A DNA stretch of 64,000 nt from Paulinella micropora (Eukaryota > Cercozoa > Imbricatea > Euglyphida > Paulinellidae), in assembly GCA_019918135.1 (NCBI GenBank), contig WBZZ01005888.1, positions 1 through 64,000 on the forward strand. Reading direction: 5' to 3'. Shown here piece after piece: positions 30,311 to 40,894 of this stretch. Both the position numbers and the translations under genes were made by a program. Position 1 is the stretch's first letter. Each line of letters opens with the position of its first letter. The notes under the pieces were generated by a model. That model saw only the letters and a list, made by a program, of their open reading frames with translations, had not been told where the DNA came from and ran no database searches.

Positions 30311-30691
30311 CTTTAGCCTGAAACGTGTCCACTGTGGTGCTTTATGTCGGTTTGGAGGGGTTCCTTTGATTGGGTGTGTGTCTGTGTATATGTGTTCCTT
30401 GTGTGTCCGTGAGCTCAAATCTTCAAACAGATCGAGAAAAGGTCAAGGATTGGCAGAGAACTGTCACTTTGAAAAAAGTAGGCAAGCACCCCCTTTTTTC
30501 ATTTTTTAGCCAGCTTTTTGTGGCTCGCGCCCAGGGAGCTCCTTGTTCTCTTCTATATATATTCTAATAGCCTGCATCGAGACGAACACGGATCATTCAT
30601 ATACACACAGAACACGTCAAGATTGACTGAGAACGGTCACTTTGAAAAAAGTAGGCCAGCACCCCCTTTTTTCATTTTTTGGCCAACTTTT
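30311..30691 (+). repeat. Direct duplicate of 49359-49746
   Basis: About 380 bp, nearly identical to the copy 19 kb away in the same orientation. It includes two of the 170 bp cassettes. Confidence 0.9.
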
Positions 30692-30990
30692 TAGCTCGTG
30701 CCCAGGGAGCCCCTTGTTCTCTTCTATATATGCTAAGAGCCTGCATCAAGATGAGCACGGATCACTCATATACACACAGAACACATCAAGATTGACCGAC
30801 AACTGTCACTTTGAAAAAAGTAGGCCAGCCCCTTGTTTTTTTTCATTTTTTGGTTAACTTTTTGGCATGCGCCCAGGGAGCCCCTTGTCCTCTTCTATAC
30901 ATATTCCAACAGCTCTCATCACGAGCAAGCTAACGCAACAAAAATCACACTCAAAGCTCTCAGATTAGCTGAGATAGACTTTTGCAAAGT
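30440..30990 (+). promoter_or_regulatory. 170 bp promoter-like cassettes in tandem
   Basis: Three units, each with GTCACTTTGAAAAAAGTAGGC (30463, 30636, 30804), a T run, a GCGCCCAGGGAGC block, then TCTTCTATATATATTC and GCCTGCATC. The last unit ends AAGTTTGGTGTTTTCAG. The TATATATA block followed by a GC-rich gene on the same strand suggests promoter function. Confidence 0.4.
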
Positions 30991-31029
30991 TTGGTGTTTT
31001 CAGCGTGTGTGTGTAAGTGATAGGGTAAA

Positions 31030-31408
31030 TGACATTGCTGGACACTGCGTACGTGGCTGGCGATCGACCGCGCGGCAAGGAGGACAGTCTCGGCGGTGGA
31101 CCAAGGACAGAGCCAGCGCATGTGGCAGAGAGTGGCGGTGTTCGTCGAGCAGGCGCTGCGTCCATGGGTGTAGCCAACACAGCAGGCACGCTCATGGGCC
31201 CAGAGGACCGCCTCGGCGACGCCTGCCAAGCGACGCTGTCTGTACGCCCCGAGCGGCGAGCACTACAAATACTGCCAGCTCCAGCGGGCTACCGAACATG
31301 AAAAGGAGCTCTGCGGCTGGGATGATAGCGACGGGCCCGCGATTAAGGTGAGCTGGCGGGACCTCAGCACCAAGCGCTGCGACTGGAGCCTGGAGCCGCT
31401 GAGCTAGT
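31030..31408 (+). pseudogene. GC-rich gene fragment, unknown
   Basis: The frame ending at 31408 reads CLYAPSGEHYKYCQLQRATE and KVSWRDLSTKRCDWSLEPLS. It is Cys- and Trp-containing and looks protein-like. Upstream it runs into a stop near 31172. Segment 31165-31197 resembles 31770-31802, so the gene may have been split by the retroelement remnant between them. Function unknown. Confidence 0.3.
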
Positions 31409-31479
31409 ACGTACTGACGTTCAAGCAGGAGGAAGGACCCGCAGAAGAGCACTGGCACCGCACTATCATGGAGGAGGTT

Positions 31480-31750
31480 ATAGGAAATCTAAATTTTTTT
31501 GATTTTGCTACCCTCTACGGGAATCGCTTGCAAATTTTTGAACACATACATACTTCATACATGTTACTGCATGACCACATATATACATACATAGAGGATG
31601 TGATGTAAATGGGAGTTGATATTTAACCTTCGGGTAACCCATAACTGATCCTCAACACTATTTTTTTCATATTTACACACTAATATAGCCTATTACTTGC
31701 GACTAAGGGGGAGCGTTGTAAGACACACCGTACAGGCCGATCGGGGACTC
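31480..31750 (+). mobile_element. Copia 3' remnant
   Basis: CCCTCTACGGGAATCGC resembles 62347-62363 in the 3' part of Copia C. The sequence ends in AAGGGGGAG, a polypurine tract, and about 30 bp of an LTR-like start. A fossil fragment. Confidence 0.6.
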
Positions 31751-31757
31751 TAGCGCT

Positions 31758-32216
31758 GTGCCGCGTGCTGTAGCCGGCTCAGCAGGCACGGCCGTGGCAC
31801 AGCGCTTCCGCCACGATAAGTCGTACGCGTGCTTGGCCTTTGCCTTGTTCAACGTGTGCAACGCCCCCAAGCGCTACAAGGAAAAGCTCAGGTCAAGCTT
31901 CAGGAAGTCCGTCGATTGCTACCCCGTCTTCTTCAAGTACCTCGACACGCTGGAGAAGCAAGGGCAGTCCTTGGCTATAGTCTCCCGCGAGCCCGTGACC
32001 AGGCGCGGCACCAGCTGGCTACGCGACAGGATCGCGCCGCTCTGCATCCTCGTCTACGGCGGCCACGCCTACGGCATCGACCCAGCGCGGCAGCTGGTGT
32101 TCGACTGCAAGTCCGAAGTGGCCCGGCCCCTGTCCGACCTCGCCGTCCTGGGCGTCCACGCCTCTAACACCTTTTACGAGTGGCTGACCGTCACGCCACT
32201 CCAAGACAAACATTGA
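31758..32216 (+). CDS. Unknown GC-rich protein
   Basis: 152 residues from a possible GTG; the first ATG-independent protein-like part starts at RFRHDKSYACLAFALFNVC. It has mixed helix and strand (KYLDTLEKQGQSLAIVSRE; LCILVYGGHAYGIDPARQL) and a hydrophobic C-terminus. No motif is recognised. The strong third-position G/C bias matches other host genes here. The start may be missing because Copia sequence lies just upstream. Confidence 0.45.
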   Translation: MPRAVAGSAGTAVAQRFRHDKSYACLAFALFNVCNAPKRYKEKLRSSFRKSVDCYPVFFKYLDTLEKQGQSLAIVSREPVTRRGTSWLRDRIAPLCILVYGGHAYGIDPARQLVFDCKSEVARPLSDLAVLGVHASNTFYEWLTVTPLQDKH

Positions 32217-32392
32217 CAGTAATTTTCGGGGGCCGGCCGGGTCTTTATTAGTAAAATGAGATTTTGCAAACTGATTAAAAAATGTTATTGCGAAGATGAC
32301 AATGCCACCTATGCCCCGAAGAAAAAAGTTTCCTGCTTCAATGATCTTGCTGCCTGAGGGCGAATGGACATGTTCAAGATGTACTAAAAAAC

Positions 32393-32617
32393 GTGCTGTC
32401 TGACAAGAAATGTCAAGGATGCGATGAAATTGACGCGTCGTTGTTGGATCTGCCTGACAAAATTCTTGGGGCGGAGGCTATTAAAAAATGGTACCAAACC
32501 CTGCAAAACACTAAAGACGAGCAGCTTGTATCATGCGTAGTGCCAGCTTCAGGGCAACAAGGCACACATTCCAGCAACAAACGAGACACACGTTCCAACA
32601 GCAGGACCACGAAATAG
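32393..32617 (+). CDS. Possible N-terminal part of the DOT1-like gene
   Basis: 75 residues: DKKCQGCDEIDASLLDLPDK, then IKKWYQTLQNTKDEQ. It overlaps the next frame, within a short duplicated ACACATTCCAACAGCA segment, so both may belong to one gene with a shifted frame. In another frame just upstream (32371-32390), LPEGEWTCSRC resembles the end of a PHD finger. Weak. Confidence 0.3.
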   Translation: MLSDKKCQGCDEIDASLLDLPDKILGAEAIKKWYQTLQNTKDEQLVSCVVPASGQQGTHSSNKRDTRSNSRTTK

Positions 32618-33219
32618 GAGGAACACAAGGCTCACCCGTGCCCATTTTTTTTTCCTTGATTCACTACTACTTCCAGAGCCTCCAGCAAGAACCAACCTTT
32701 GTGGACCTGGGCGCGGGCGCGGGCGTCAGTGTAAATATGGCCGCCTTCGTCGGCTTCAAGGGCGTGTACGGGGTTGAAAAAGGACACTATGAGGACAACA
32801 CTAACGACTTACGCCAAAAGTTCTGCACAAGAAAAGGTACTCCCGCCGCCACACCGAAAGTCAAGTTTGATAAGACGGTGACAAAGGACTTTAGATTCGA
32901 TCAGCTATGGGAAGAGGAAAAAAAGTGCGAACGTAAGATTTGCGTTTATTTCTTTGCCTCCAGTTGGTCCGTAGAGGACAAGCAATCAGCTCTGGAAATA
33001 ATTTTAAAAGACCCGCGAGTTCAATTTTTGTTGCTCTTGGACTGGATCTATTCTTTGAAAGACGCAGAATTCTTCTCTCCGGAGTGGAACTCAAAGTTTA
33101 CCGCTGACTGCCACCGGACAATCAAATCTACTGGCGGCCGTGGTAAGTATCATTTGCTGATCTTTCGCAGAAAGGGGGTGCCTGAGCCGTTTTCTATTCC
33201 TGAGGAAAGCACATGTTGA
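32533..33219 (+). CDS. DOT1-like SAM-dependent methyltransferase
   Basis: 228 residues. FVDLGAGAGVSVNMAAF (about residues 56-72) is the SAM-binding motif I in the form typical of DOT1 histone H3 Lys79 methyltransferases (VDLGSGVG), followed by GVYGVEK, matching the DOT1 acidic motif II. ICVYFFASSWSVEDK and FLLLLDWIYSLKD fit later Rossmann strands. It would methylate a protein or another substrate. The N-terminal RHTFQQQ is repeated twice by a small duplication. A generic methyltransferase is the alternative. Confidence 0.6.
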   Translation: MRSASFRATRHTFQQQTRHTFQQQDHEIGGTQGSPVPIFFSLIHYYFQSLQQEPTFVDLGAGAGVSVNMAAFVGFKGVYGVEKGHYEDNTNDLRQKFCTRKGTPAATPKVKFDKTVTKDFRFDQLWEEEKKCERKICVYFFASSWSVEDKQSALEIILKDPRVQFLLLLDWIYSLKDAEFFSPEWNSKFTADCHRTIKSTGGRGKYHLLIFRRKGVPEPFSIPEESTC

Positions 33220-34465
33220 GGAGCTTATTAAATCTCATTTTTGGGGCTTACAATATTTCTTGGCGCGGCACGAGTGCATTCTTCTTTTTTTTTTCTCTAT
33301 TGTTCTGCCCGGCCCACCCCCCAAAGAAAATCAGCGTTGCACTCTTTTAATACAAAGAAAACAAAACAACCTCGGAACCAGAAGGGACACGACGCTAGAA
33401 AAAGAGCAAAATCCAACCATGCCGGGTGGCACGAAGTCCACCCGACAAGAATGGATTTTCACGCGTGACATGTCGGTGGTGGTTAAGCACCTGTGCCTAG
33501 CCAGGGATGGCGAATAGAAAGGCGAGAGCGCACCTCCGTTTTTTGGCAGGTGCCGCAACCCTCCGCGGCTGTCTCTTACGGTTTGCCGCACCTTTACGAA
33601 CTAGCTCCTTGTTCTTTTGTTGCGACAGTCGTACTTTGCCGGAGGGAGCGCGCTTTAGTGGCAAGGGTGTTTTGCGGCGCCGTCTATGCCTAGCGGTCGG
33701 GAGGGTCGCCAATGGCGGTGGGAGGGTGCAACTCGCAGTGCGGAACTTGCGTTGCAGCAATTGCGCGCGGGTAGGTTCTCGGGGCGGGGCTTTGAAGCGA
33801 AACTTGCGTTGCAGCAACTGTGCGCGGGTAGGTTCTCGGGGCGGGGCTTTGAAGCGAAACTTACGCTGTAGCAGCTGTGCGCGGGTAGGTTCTCGGGGCT
33901 CGCGCTCCATTGCACACCAGGTGCGGAGAGGGGGAGGGGAAAAGGTGCGGGGAGGAAAGAAAAGGTGCGGGGAGGAAGGAAAAGATGTCTGCATAAAAAG
34001 CAAAGACAGCGGGGAGGGGGGAACGGGTAGGGGCCAAAGCTCGACACGCGCCCCCCCCCCCCCCTCCGCAACACACACACACACACACCCTATCCCCCGC
34101 CCCGAGCCCGTCACGCAAAAAAAAAGAGGTATCACCGACGCAACAACGCCAAGAAGAAAAGAAAACCTGCTTCCTACCCCCCCCTTTTGCTTCTTCTCTC
34201 TCTCTCTCTTTTTGTGTCCCCCTCCCTGTAACTCCCCAATTCGCCATAACCCCGTATTCACCGGAACCCCCCCCCCCCTTCTTTTTTTGGGGTTACACTT
34301 CCCGCCATTTGCCGCGGCCCCCCCCCCCTATTCTCTTTTTTTTGTTGGGGTTACACTTTCCGCCATTTGCCGCGGCCCTTCCCCCCCCCCCCCCCTTTCT
34401 TTTTTTTTGTTTCTGTTTCCCTCCTCCCGTCTTCCCTTTCTCCACACCCGCTGCCAACTTCCGGA
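33220..34465 (+). other. No supported gene; minisatellite and C runs
   Basis: Holds the 57 bp minisatellite, poly-C tracts (34048-34063, 34266-34277, 34319-34327, 34381-34395), and a tandem pair of TTGGGGTTACACTT ... GCCATTTGCCGCGGCC (34288 and 34345). The long frames here are low complexity. Confidence 0.6.
33744..33909 (+). repeat. 57 bp minisatellite, three units
   Basis: Units at 33744, 33800 and 33857, each with GCGCGGGTAGGTTCTCGGGG. The third is cut at its end. Confidence 0.85.
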
Positions 34466-34472
34466 GCTGGCC

Positions 34473-35766
34473 AATGGAGCCCATGCCGCTTGACGTGGTG
34501 CGGCCCCCGGCCCGAGAACTTACGCCTGCACACGCCCTCCAGTTGTTGCGCCTGGCGGAAACGCAGCTGTGCACGTGCATCTGCTCGGGCACCCCGCGCC
34601 TCGCAGAGAGCGACGGGTTGCGCTCTGTGCTGTTCCAGCACTACCGTTCGCAGTACCAGCTGGGGCAGCCCCGCATTCAACTGAACTCGTTGCGGACCCG
34701 TCGCACGTGCCCGCCGTTCGCACCAGCGGCTGGTGCCATGTGCTGTGCTGGGCACTGAGCGCGTCGTACATGGCCAAGCACGAGTGGCGCGGGCGCGCGC
34801 TGCGCGCCCTGTCCGCGCCCGAACTCAAGAGCCTGGCCTCCCGTGCGGGCGACGTGCGGGGCTGGGCGACGTGCCTGGGCGTCTTGCTAGACAGGGGCCA
34901 GGGGCAGGCACAGACGACGCTGCCGATCCCGTGGGCCGAACTCACGGCGGCCAGGTGCGAGTTCCAGGCGATGGTGGCAGAGCTGCGCAGCGGCCATGGC
35001 GGCTCCAGCGGCGCCGTGCTTGAGTGGTTCAAGCGCCACGTTATCGACAAGGCCTGGGCGGGGCTGCAGAGGTGCTTCTGGGGACAATGCTACACGGCTT
35101 GGCTCACGCCCGAGCCGGCCGCGACCCTGGCCGAGCTCTCGCCCTCGCTGGAGGTGCTGACAAACTGGTACGTCTACCTCTCGCTCTTCTACGCGCTGCT
35201 CGCGGCCGCGGCCCCCCGCGCTGGGACACGCTGCTCGAGTCCACGACGCCCACGTCCGCGCGGGCCTTCCGCGAGCGTTTGTGGGGTGCGGGCGCGCCGC
35301 CCAAGGTCTCCGAACGCGTCCGCGACAGGTTCATGGAGATCTGCTGTGCGCAGAACCTCACGGGCTGCGCCGAGGAAAACTACCGGACGATCTTTGGCCA
35401 GGGCGCCGCGGCCGCCGTCAAGCCGTCGGCCGTCATGCAAAAGCTGGCGGGCGCGTACAGGCGCGAGTGTCTGCAGACGCTCGCGGCTCGCGCTGCCCCC
35501 GACCCCGGCGCGGTCTGGCGTCTGGGGCAGGCACACAAGCTCGGCTCGGACGACCCGCTGGACGAAATGGACCTGGCCCTGCTCGAGGAGCGCCTCGTGA
35601 TCCTGCACGGCCAGAGCGCTGGCGACAGGGGGCTCGTGCTGCTGCCTACCTCCGTGCTGCGCTGCATGCTCCCTGCACAACTGCGCAGGAGTTCGGCGTC
35701 CTGCATCACACGCTGCGGCCGCGGCCCGTGCTTATCAGCGCGTTTGGCGCCTGGCTTGGCTATTAG
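34473..35766 (+). pseudogene. Unknown GC-rich gene, frameshifted
   Basis: A protein-like, strongly GC3-biased reading spread over three frames: MEPMPLDVVRPPARELTPAH up to about 34690, HVLCWALSASYMAKHEWRG ... LTNWYVYLSLFYALLAAAAP up to about 35215, and WDTLLESTTPTSARAFRE ... ALLEERLVILHG onward. A fourth shift near 35660 would give the C-terminus FGVLHHTLRPRPVLISAFG before a stop at 35764. About 430 residues in total, mostly helical. No domain is recognised. Decay or sequence error cannot be told apart. Confidence 0.45.
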
Positions 35767-35789
35767 CTGCATCAGTACGCCTCAGATAT

Positions 35790-35837
<48 letters not shown>
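35767..35837 (+). mobile_element. SINE-D 3' fragment with (ATT)n tail
   Basis: GCTGCATCAGTACGCCTCAGATATAGT then (ATT)n. The SINE end directly follows the stop of the gene before it. Confidence 0.7.
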
Positions 35838-35841
<4 letters not shown>

Positions 35842-36230
35842 GTGACGCCAACTCATAACCCTTTGGTGGTAGATGCTGGGGAGGAGGGTCGTTGCGCGCG
35901 TAAAAGATCTTAAACTCCGCATATGCTGGTTGATAGCCCAGGACCCAGCAGACACCAGATTGTTATGGGTGGGGTTTCGAGGCAGCTCTAGCAACCGCGC
36001 TTGGTGTATGCACTTGCACATTCGGTGACGTCTTGCAAGAGGTTGCTGGGACTGCGGAATAACCTCGGCTTAGTGCAGTCTTGCCCTCAGGAGCTCCATC
36101 GGTGGCACCGACTCGGCGATCATCAGGCGAGAGACTGACACGGGGGGGTGGAGGACCTCGAACAAGGGTATTGGAGGCTTATGTCCGTTGAGGATATGCC
36201 ATTAGCTGCATCAGTACGCCTCAGATATAG
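35838..36230 (+). mobile_element. SINE-D, longest copy
   Basis: About 390 bp ending AGTACGCCTCAGATATAGT and (ATT)n. The 3' 160 bp matches 39749-39911. A TGATAGCCCAGGA stretch in the middle is weakly box-A-like. No box B is certain. Its 5' edge is not defined. Confidence 0.6.
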
Positions 36231-36265
36231 TATTATTGTTATTACTATTATTATTGTTATTATTT

Positions 36266-36532
36266 TGGACACCGTGATAGCCCAGTGGTCAAGTTCTACC
36301 ATCTGGGCCCTGTCGCCAGTTCGATTCCCGTCGGTGCCACCAGTATTTTCATTGAACATACCGATCCGTCTGGACCAGTATTTTCATTGAACATACCGGC
36401 CCGTCTGGAAGTGTTGGAACTGCCCTTGCGGGGGTGTCATTAGAGCTTATCGTCAATTCTTCGTACTCCCCTCACGGGTGAGACGATGGAGGCGCATGTG
36501 CAGAAATGCATCAGCCATTGACAGAGAAGCAC

Positions 36533-36533
<1 letters not shown>
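36266..36533 (+). mobile_element. SINE-A copy (double core)
   Basis: Full length. Confidence 0.88.
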
Positions 36534-36577
<44 letters not shown>

Positions 36578-36847
36578 GGACACCGTGATAGCCCAGTGGT
36601 CAAGTTCTACCATCTGGGCCCTGTCGCCAGTTCGATTCCCGTCGGTGCCACCAGTATTTTCATTGAACATACCGATCCGTCTGGACCAGTATTTTCATTG
36701 AACATACCGGCCCGTCTGGAAGTGTTGGAACTGCCCTTGCTTGCGGGGGTGTCATTAGAGCTTATTGTCAAATCTTCGTACTCCCCTCACGGGTGAGACG
36801 ATGGAGGCGCATGTGCAGAAATGCATCAGCCATTGACAGAGAAGCAC

Positions 36848-36849
<2 letters not shown>
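36578..36849 (+). mobile_element. SINE-A copy (double core)
   Basis: Full length, with a small CTTG duplication near 36738. Confidence 0.88.
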
Positions 36850-36879
<30 letters not shown>

Positions 36880-36880
36880 T

Positions 36881-37149
36881 GGACACCGTGATAGCCCAGT
36901 GGTCAAGTTCTACCATCTGGGCCCTGTCGCCAGTTCGATTCCCGTCGGTGCCACCAGTATTTTCATTGAACATACCGGTCTATTTCTGGACCAGTATTTT
37001 CATTGAACATACCGGCCCTTCTGGAAGTGTTGGAACTGCCCTTGCGGGGGTGTCATTAGAGCTTATCGTCAATTCTTCGTACTCCCCTCACGGGTGAGAC
37101 GATGGAGGCGCATGTGCAGAAATGCATCAGCCATTGACAGAGAAGCACT
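36881..37149 (+). mobile_element. SINE-A copy (double core, CTATTTCTGG type)
   Basis: Full length. Confidence 0.88.
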
Positions 37150-37172
37150 ATTATTATTATTATTATTATTAT

Positions 37173-37317
37173 TTGGGCTGATTGGTATAAAGCTCCTAGA
37201 GTAATGTTCTATGCCGTCACTTCCTTTATTCCACCGATTGGTGTGGAGACTTTCCTTATGGAATGGAGGACTGGATGCACATGGCCTTTTGGCTCAGCAA
37301 TTGGCAGGAGATACACT
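37173..37317 (+). mobile_element. SINE-B copy, 5' truncated
   Basis: Begins at TGGGCTGATTGG directly after an (ATT)n tail. Confidence 0.82.
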
Positions 37318-37425
37318 ATTATTATTATTATTATTATTATTATTTATTTTTATTATTATCATTTTCAATAATATTATTATTATCGTTATTATTATTATCA
37401 CTATTATTATTGTTATTATTATTAA

Positions 37426-37657
37426 TGGACCGTGATAGCCCAGTGGTCAAATTCTGTACCATCTGGGCCCTGTCGCCAGTTCGATTCCCGTCGGTGCCAC
37501 CAGTATTTTCATTGAACATACCGGTCCGTCTGGAAGTGTCGGAACTGCCCTTGCGGGGGTGTCATTAGAGCCTATCGTCAATTCTTCGTACTCCCCTTAC
37601 GGGTGAGACGATGGAGGCGCATGTGCAGACTTGCATCAGCCATTGACAGAGAAGCAC

Positions 37658-37659
<2 letters not shown>
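37426..37659 (+). mobile_element. SINE-A copy (single core)
   Basis: Full length apart from two bases missing in the head. Confidence 0.87.
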
Positions 37660-37697
<38 letters not shown>

Positions 37698-37729
37698 ATT
37701 ATTAATCATACTTTATTATTACTACTATT

Positions 37730-38593
37730 ATTATTTTTCCTTCTTTTCCCCTTTGTTTTCTTTTTCTTTTTCGTTTTTCTTATTTGCTGCTGCCTGTTAG
37801 GTTTGGGCTTGTTCTAGCATGCCTCAACTGCATGTTTATGGGTGTGGCTTTTGGAGTTTCTTCTGGTCTATGAGGGAGGTGGGGTGCGGAGTGGTTTGGC
37901 TCGACTAGCTTGAGGCTGCATGTCTATGAGGTTGCCAGGCTTGGGCTTGTTCATATGGATACTGCAGCACTCGGCATAATCGCGTCGCGAGTACGCCACG
38001 TCGAGCCTTACTACGCTCTGCACACCACCCTCCTGGCTACGACAGTCTCCGGGTGCGAGTGAATTGCGTTAGGTGCTGCAGTTTCCTTAAGGGCTGTCTC
38101 GCTGACTGTCAATTGATCTCACTTGCGCCCATGTTGGTTATGTCTTACCTCTACTGGCGCTTTCCGCTCTTGCCTTCTAGTTCAGTATCGTCTCCGTTGC
38201 CACTGTCTGGCCTTGTGTTTGTTTGTTTTGCTTGCTTTTTGTGTTTGTTGCTGCCTCTATTGTTGTCTTTTTTGTTTTGTTTTTGTTTCTTTTGTTTTTT
38301 TGTTCCTATTCTCTTTTGTTTTTTTGCTTTTTTCTTTGTTTACTGTTTTTTGTTTCTCTCTTTTCTTTTCTTTTCCTGATTTTCTTTATCTCTTTGTTCC
38401 TTTCTTTCTATCTTTTTTCTCTTTCTTTTCCCTTCCATATTATTCTTTCCAGGAGCTTTCTGTTGAACCTTAGTTCAAGATTTCCTTATGAGCTTGTACT
38501 GTTGTTCCTTGGAACCAGAATTCTTTTTAATTAGGCTCTTCTTCTTTTCTTTTTTTTTTTCTATCGTCTCTTTCTCATTAAACCTTCCTTACT

Positions 38594-38594
<1 letters not shown>
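37730..38594 (+). mobile_element. Family C retroposon, full-length type
   Basis: All segments in order from GCTGCTGCCTGTTAGGTTTG to AAACCTTCCTTACTGT. The tail is (AAT)n, not A. Confidence 0.78.
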
Positions 38595-38653
<59 letters not shown>

Positions 38654-38828
38654 GTGTATCTCCTGCCAATTGCTGAGCCAAAAGGCCATGTGCATCCAGT
38701 CCTCCATTCCATAAGGAAAGTCTCCACACCAATCGGTGGAATAAAGGAAGTGACGGCATAGAACATTACTCTAGGAGCTTTATACTAATCAGCCCATGGA
38801 AAGGACCGATGGCCTAGTATGTACTCCC
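38654..38828 (-). mobile_element. SINE-B copy
   Basis: Full length. Confidence 0.82.
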
Positions 38829-38865
38829 TAAATAATAATTAACAACAATAATAATAATAATAATA

Positions 38866-38913
38866 GTGCTTCTCTGTCAATGGCTGATGCATTTCTGCAC
38901 ATGCGCATCCATC

Positions 38914-38914
<1 letters not shown>
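38866..38914 (-). mobile_element. SINE-A 3' fragment
   Basis: The last 49 bp only, between (TAA)n tracts. Confidence 0.75.
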
Positions 38915-38947
<33 letters not shown>

Positions 38948-39212
38948 GTGCCTCTCTGTCAATGGCTGATGCATTCTGCACATGCGCCTCCATCGTCTCA
39001 CCCGTGAGGGGAGTACGAAGAATTGACGATAAGCTCTAATGACACCCCCGCAAGGGCAGTTCCAACACTTCCAGACGGGCCGGTATGTTCAATGAAAATA
39101 CTGGTCCAGACGGATCGGTATGTTCAATGAAAATACTGGTGGCACCGACGGGAATCGAACTGGCGACAGGGCCCAGATGGTAGAACTTGACCACTGGGCT
39201 ATCACGGTGTCC
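38948..39212 (-). mobile_element. SINE-A copy (double core)
   Basis: Full length. Confidence 0.88.
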
Positions 39213-39292
39213 ATAATAATAACAATAATAATAATAGACTTATCAGTCAATTGGCCTTTGATCCTGTCGGACATGTAATAATAATAATAATA

Positions 39293-39429
39293 GTGTATCT
39301 CCTGCCAATTGCTGAGCCAAAAGGCCATGTGCATCCAATCCTCCATTCCATAAGGAAAGTCTCCACACCAATCGGTGGAATAAAGCAAGTGACGGCATAG
39401 AACATTACTCTAGGAGCTTTATACCAATA
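39293..39429 (-). mobile_element. SINE-B copy, 5' truncated
   Basis: Ends at TTATACCAAT, then (TAA)n. A 40 bp unclassified segment (39236-39277) lies before it. Confidence 0.8.
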
Positions 39430-39455
39430 TAATAATAATAATAATAATAATAATA

Positions 39456-39686
39456 GTGCTTCTCTGTCAATGGCTGATGCATTTCTGCACATGCGCCTCC
39501 ATCGTCTCACCCGTGAGGGGAGTATGAAGAATTGACGATAGGCTCTAATGACACCCCCGCAAGGGCAGTTCCAACACTTCCAGACGGGCCGGTATGTTCA
39601 ATGAAAATACTGGTGGCACCGACGGGAATCGAACTGGCGACAGGGCCCAGATGGTAGAACTTGACCACTGGGCTATCACGGTGTCC

Positions 39687-39687
<1 letters not shown>
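39456..39687 (-). mobile_element. SINE-A copy (single core)
   Basis: Full length. Confidence 0.88.
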
Positions 39688-39748
<61 letters not shown>

Positions 39749-39751
<3 letters not shown>

Positions 39752-39911
39752 ATATCTGAGGCGTACTGATGCAGCTAATGGCATATCCTCAACGGACATA
39801 AGCCTCCAATACCCTTGTTCGAGGTCCTCCACCCCCCCGTGTCAGTCTCTCGCCTGATGATCGGGGCCACCGATGGAGCTCCTGAGGGCAAGACTGCACT
39901 AAGCCGAGGTA
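39749..39911 (-). mobile_element. SINE-D copy, 5' truncated
   Basis: Reverse complement of the 3' 160 bp of 35838-36230. Confidence 0.75.
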
Positions 39912-39912
39912 T

Positions 39913-39976
<64 letters not shown>

Positions 39977-39987
39977 TAATAATAATA

Positions 39988-40160
39988 GTGTATCTCCTGC
40001 CAATTGCTGAGCCAAAAGGCCATGTGCATCCAATCCTCCATTCCATAAGGAAAGTCTCCACACCAATCGGTGGAATAAAGGAAGTGACGGCATAGAACAT
40101 TACTCTAGGAGCTTTATACCAATCAGCCCATGGAAAGGACCGATGGCCTATGTACTCCCT
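39988..40160 (-). mobile_element. SINE-B copy
   Basis: Full length. Confidence 0.82.
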
Positions 40161-40257
<97 letters not shown>

Positions 40258-40523
40258 GTGCTTCTCTGTCAATGGCTGATGCATTTCTGCACATGCGCCT
40301 CCATCGTCTCACCCGTGAGGGGAGTACGAAGAATTGACGATAAGCTCTAATGACACCCCCGCAAGGGCAGTTCCAACACTTCCAGACGGGCCGGTATGTT
40401 CAATGAAAATACTGGTCCAGACGGATCGTTACGTTCAATGAAAATACTGGTGGCACCGACGGGAATCGAACTGGCGACAGGGCCCAGATGGTAGAACTTG
40501 ACCACTGGGCTATCACGGTGTCC
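40258..40523 (-). mobile_element. SINE-A copy (double core)
   Basis: Full length. Shares the GATCGTTACGTTC variant with 18048-18314. Confidence 0.88.
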
Positions 40524-40562
<39 letters not shown>

Positions 40563-40832
40563 GTGCTTCTCTGTCAATGGCTGATGCATTTCTGCACATG
40601 CGCCTCCATCGTCTCACCCGTGAGGGGAGTACGAAGAATTGACGATAAGCTCTAATGACACCCCCGCAAGGGCAGTTCCAACACTTCCAGACGGGCCGGT
40701 ATGTTCAATGAAATTACTGGTCCAGAGAAATAGACCGGTATGTTCAATGAAAATACCGGTGGCACCGACGGGAATCGAACTGGCGACAGGGCCCAGATGG
40801 TAGAACTTGACCACTGGGCTATCACGGTGTCC
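40563..40832 (-). mobile_element. SINE-A copy (double core, CTATTTCTGG type)
   Basis: Full length. Confidence 0.88.

Positions 40833-40894
<62 letters not shown>

Noticed and set aside
33507-34493. A 328-residue plus frame
   Set aside because: It crosses the minisatellite and several C runs, and its composition is that of the repeats. No domain.
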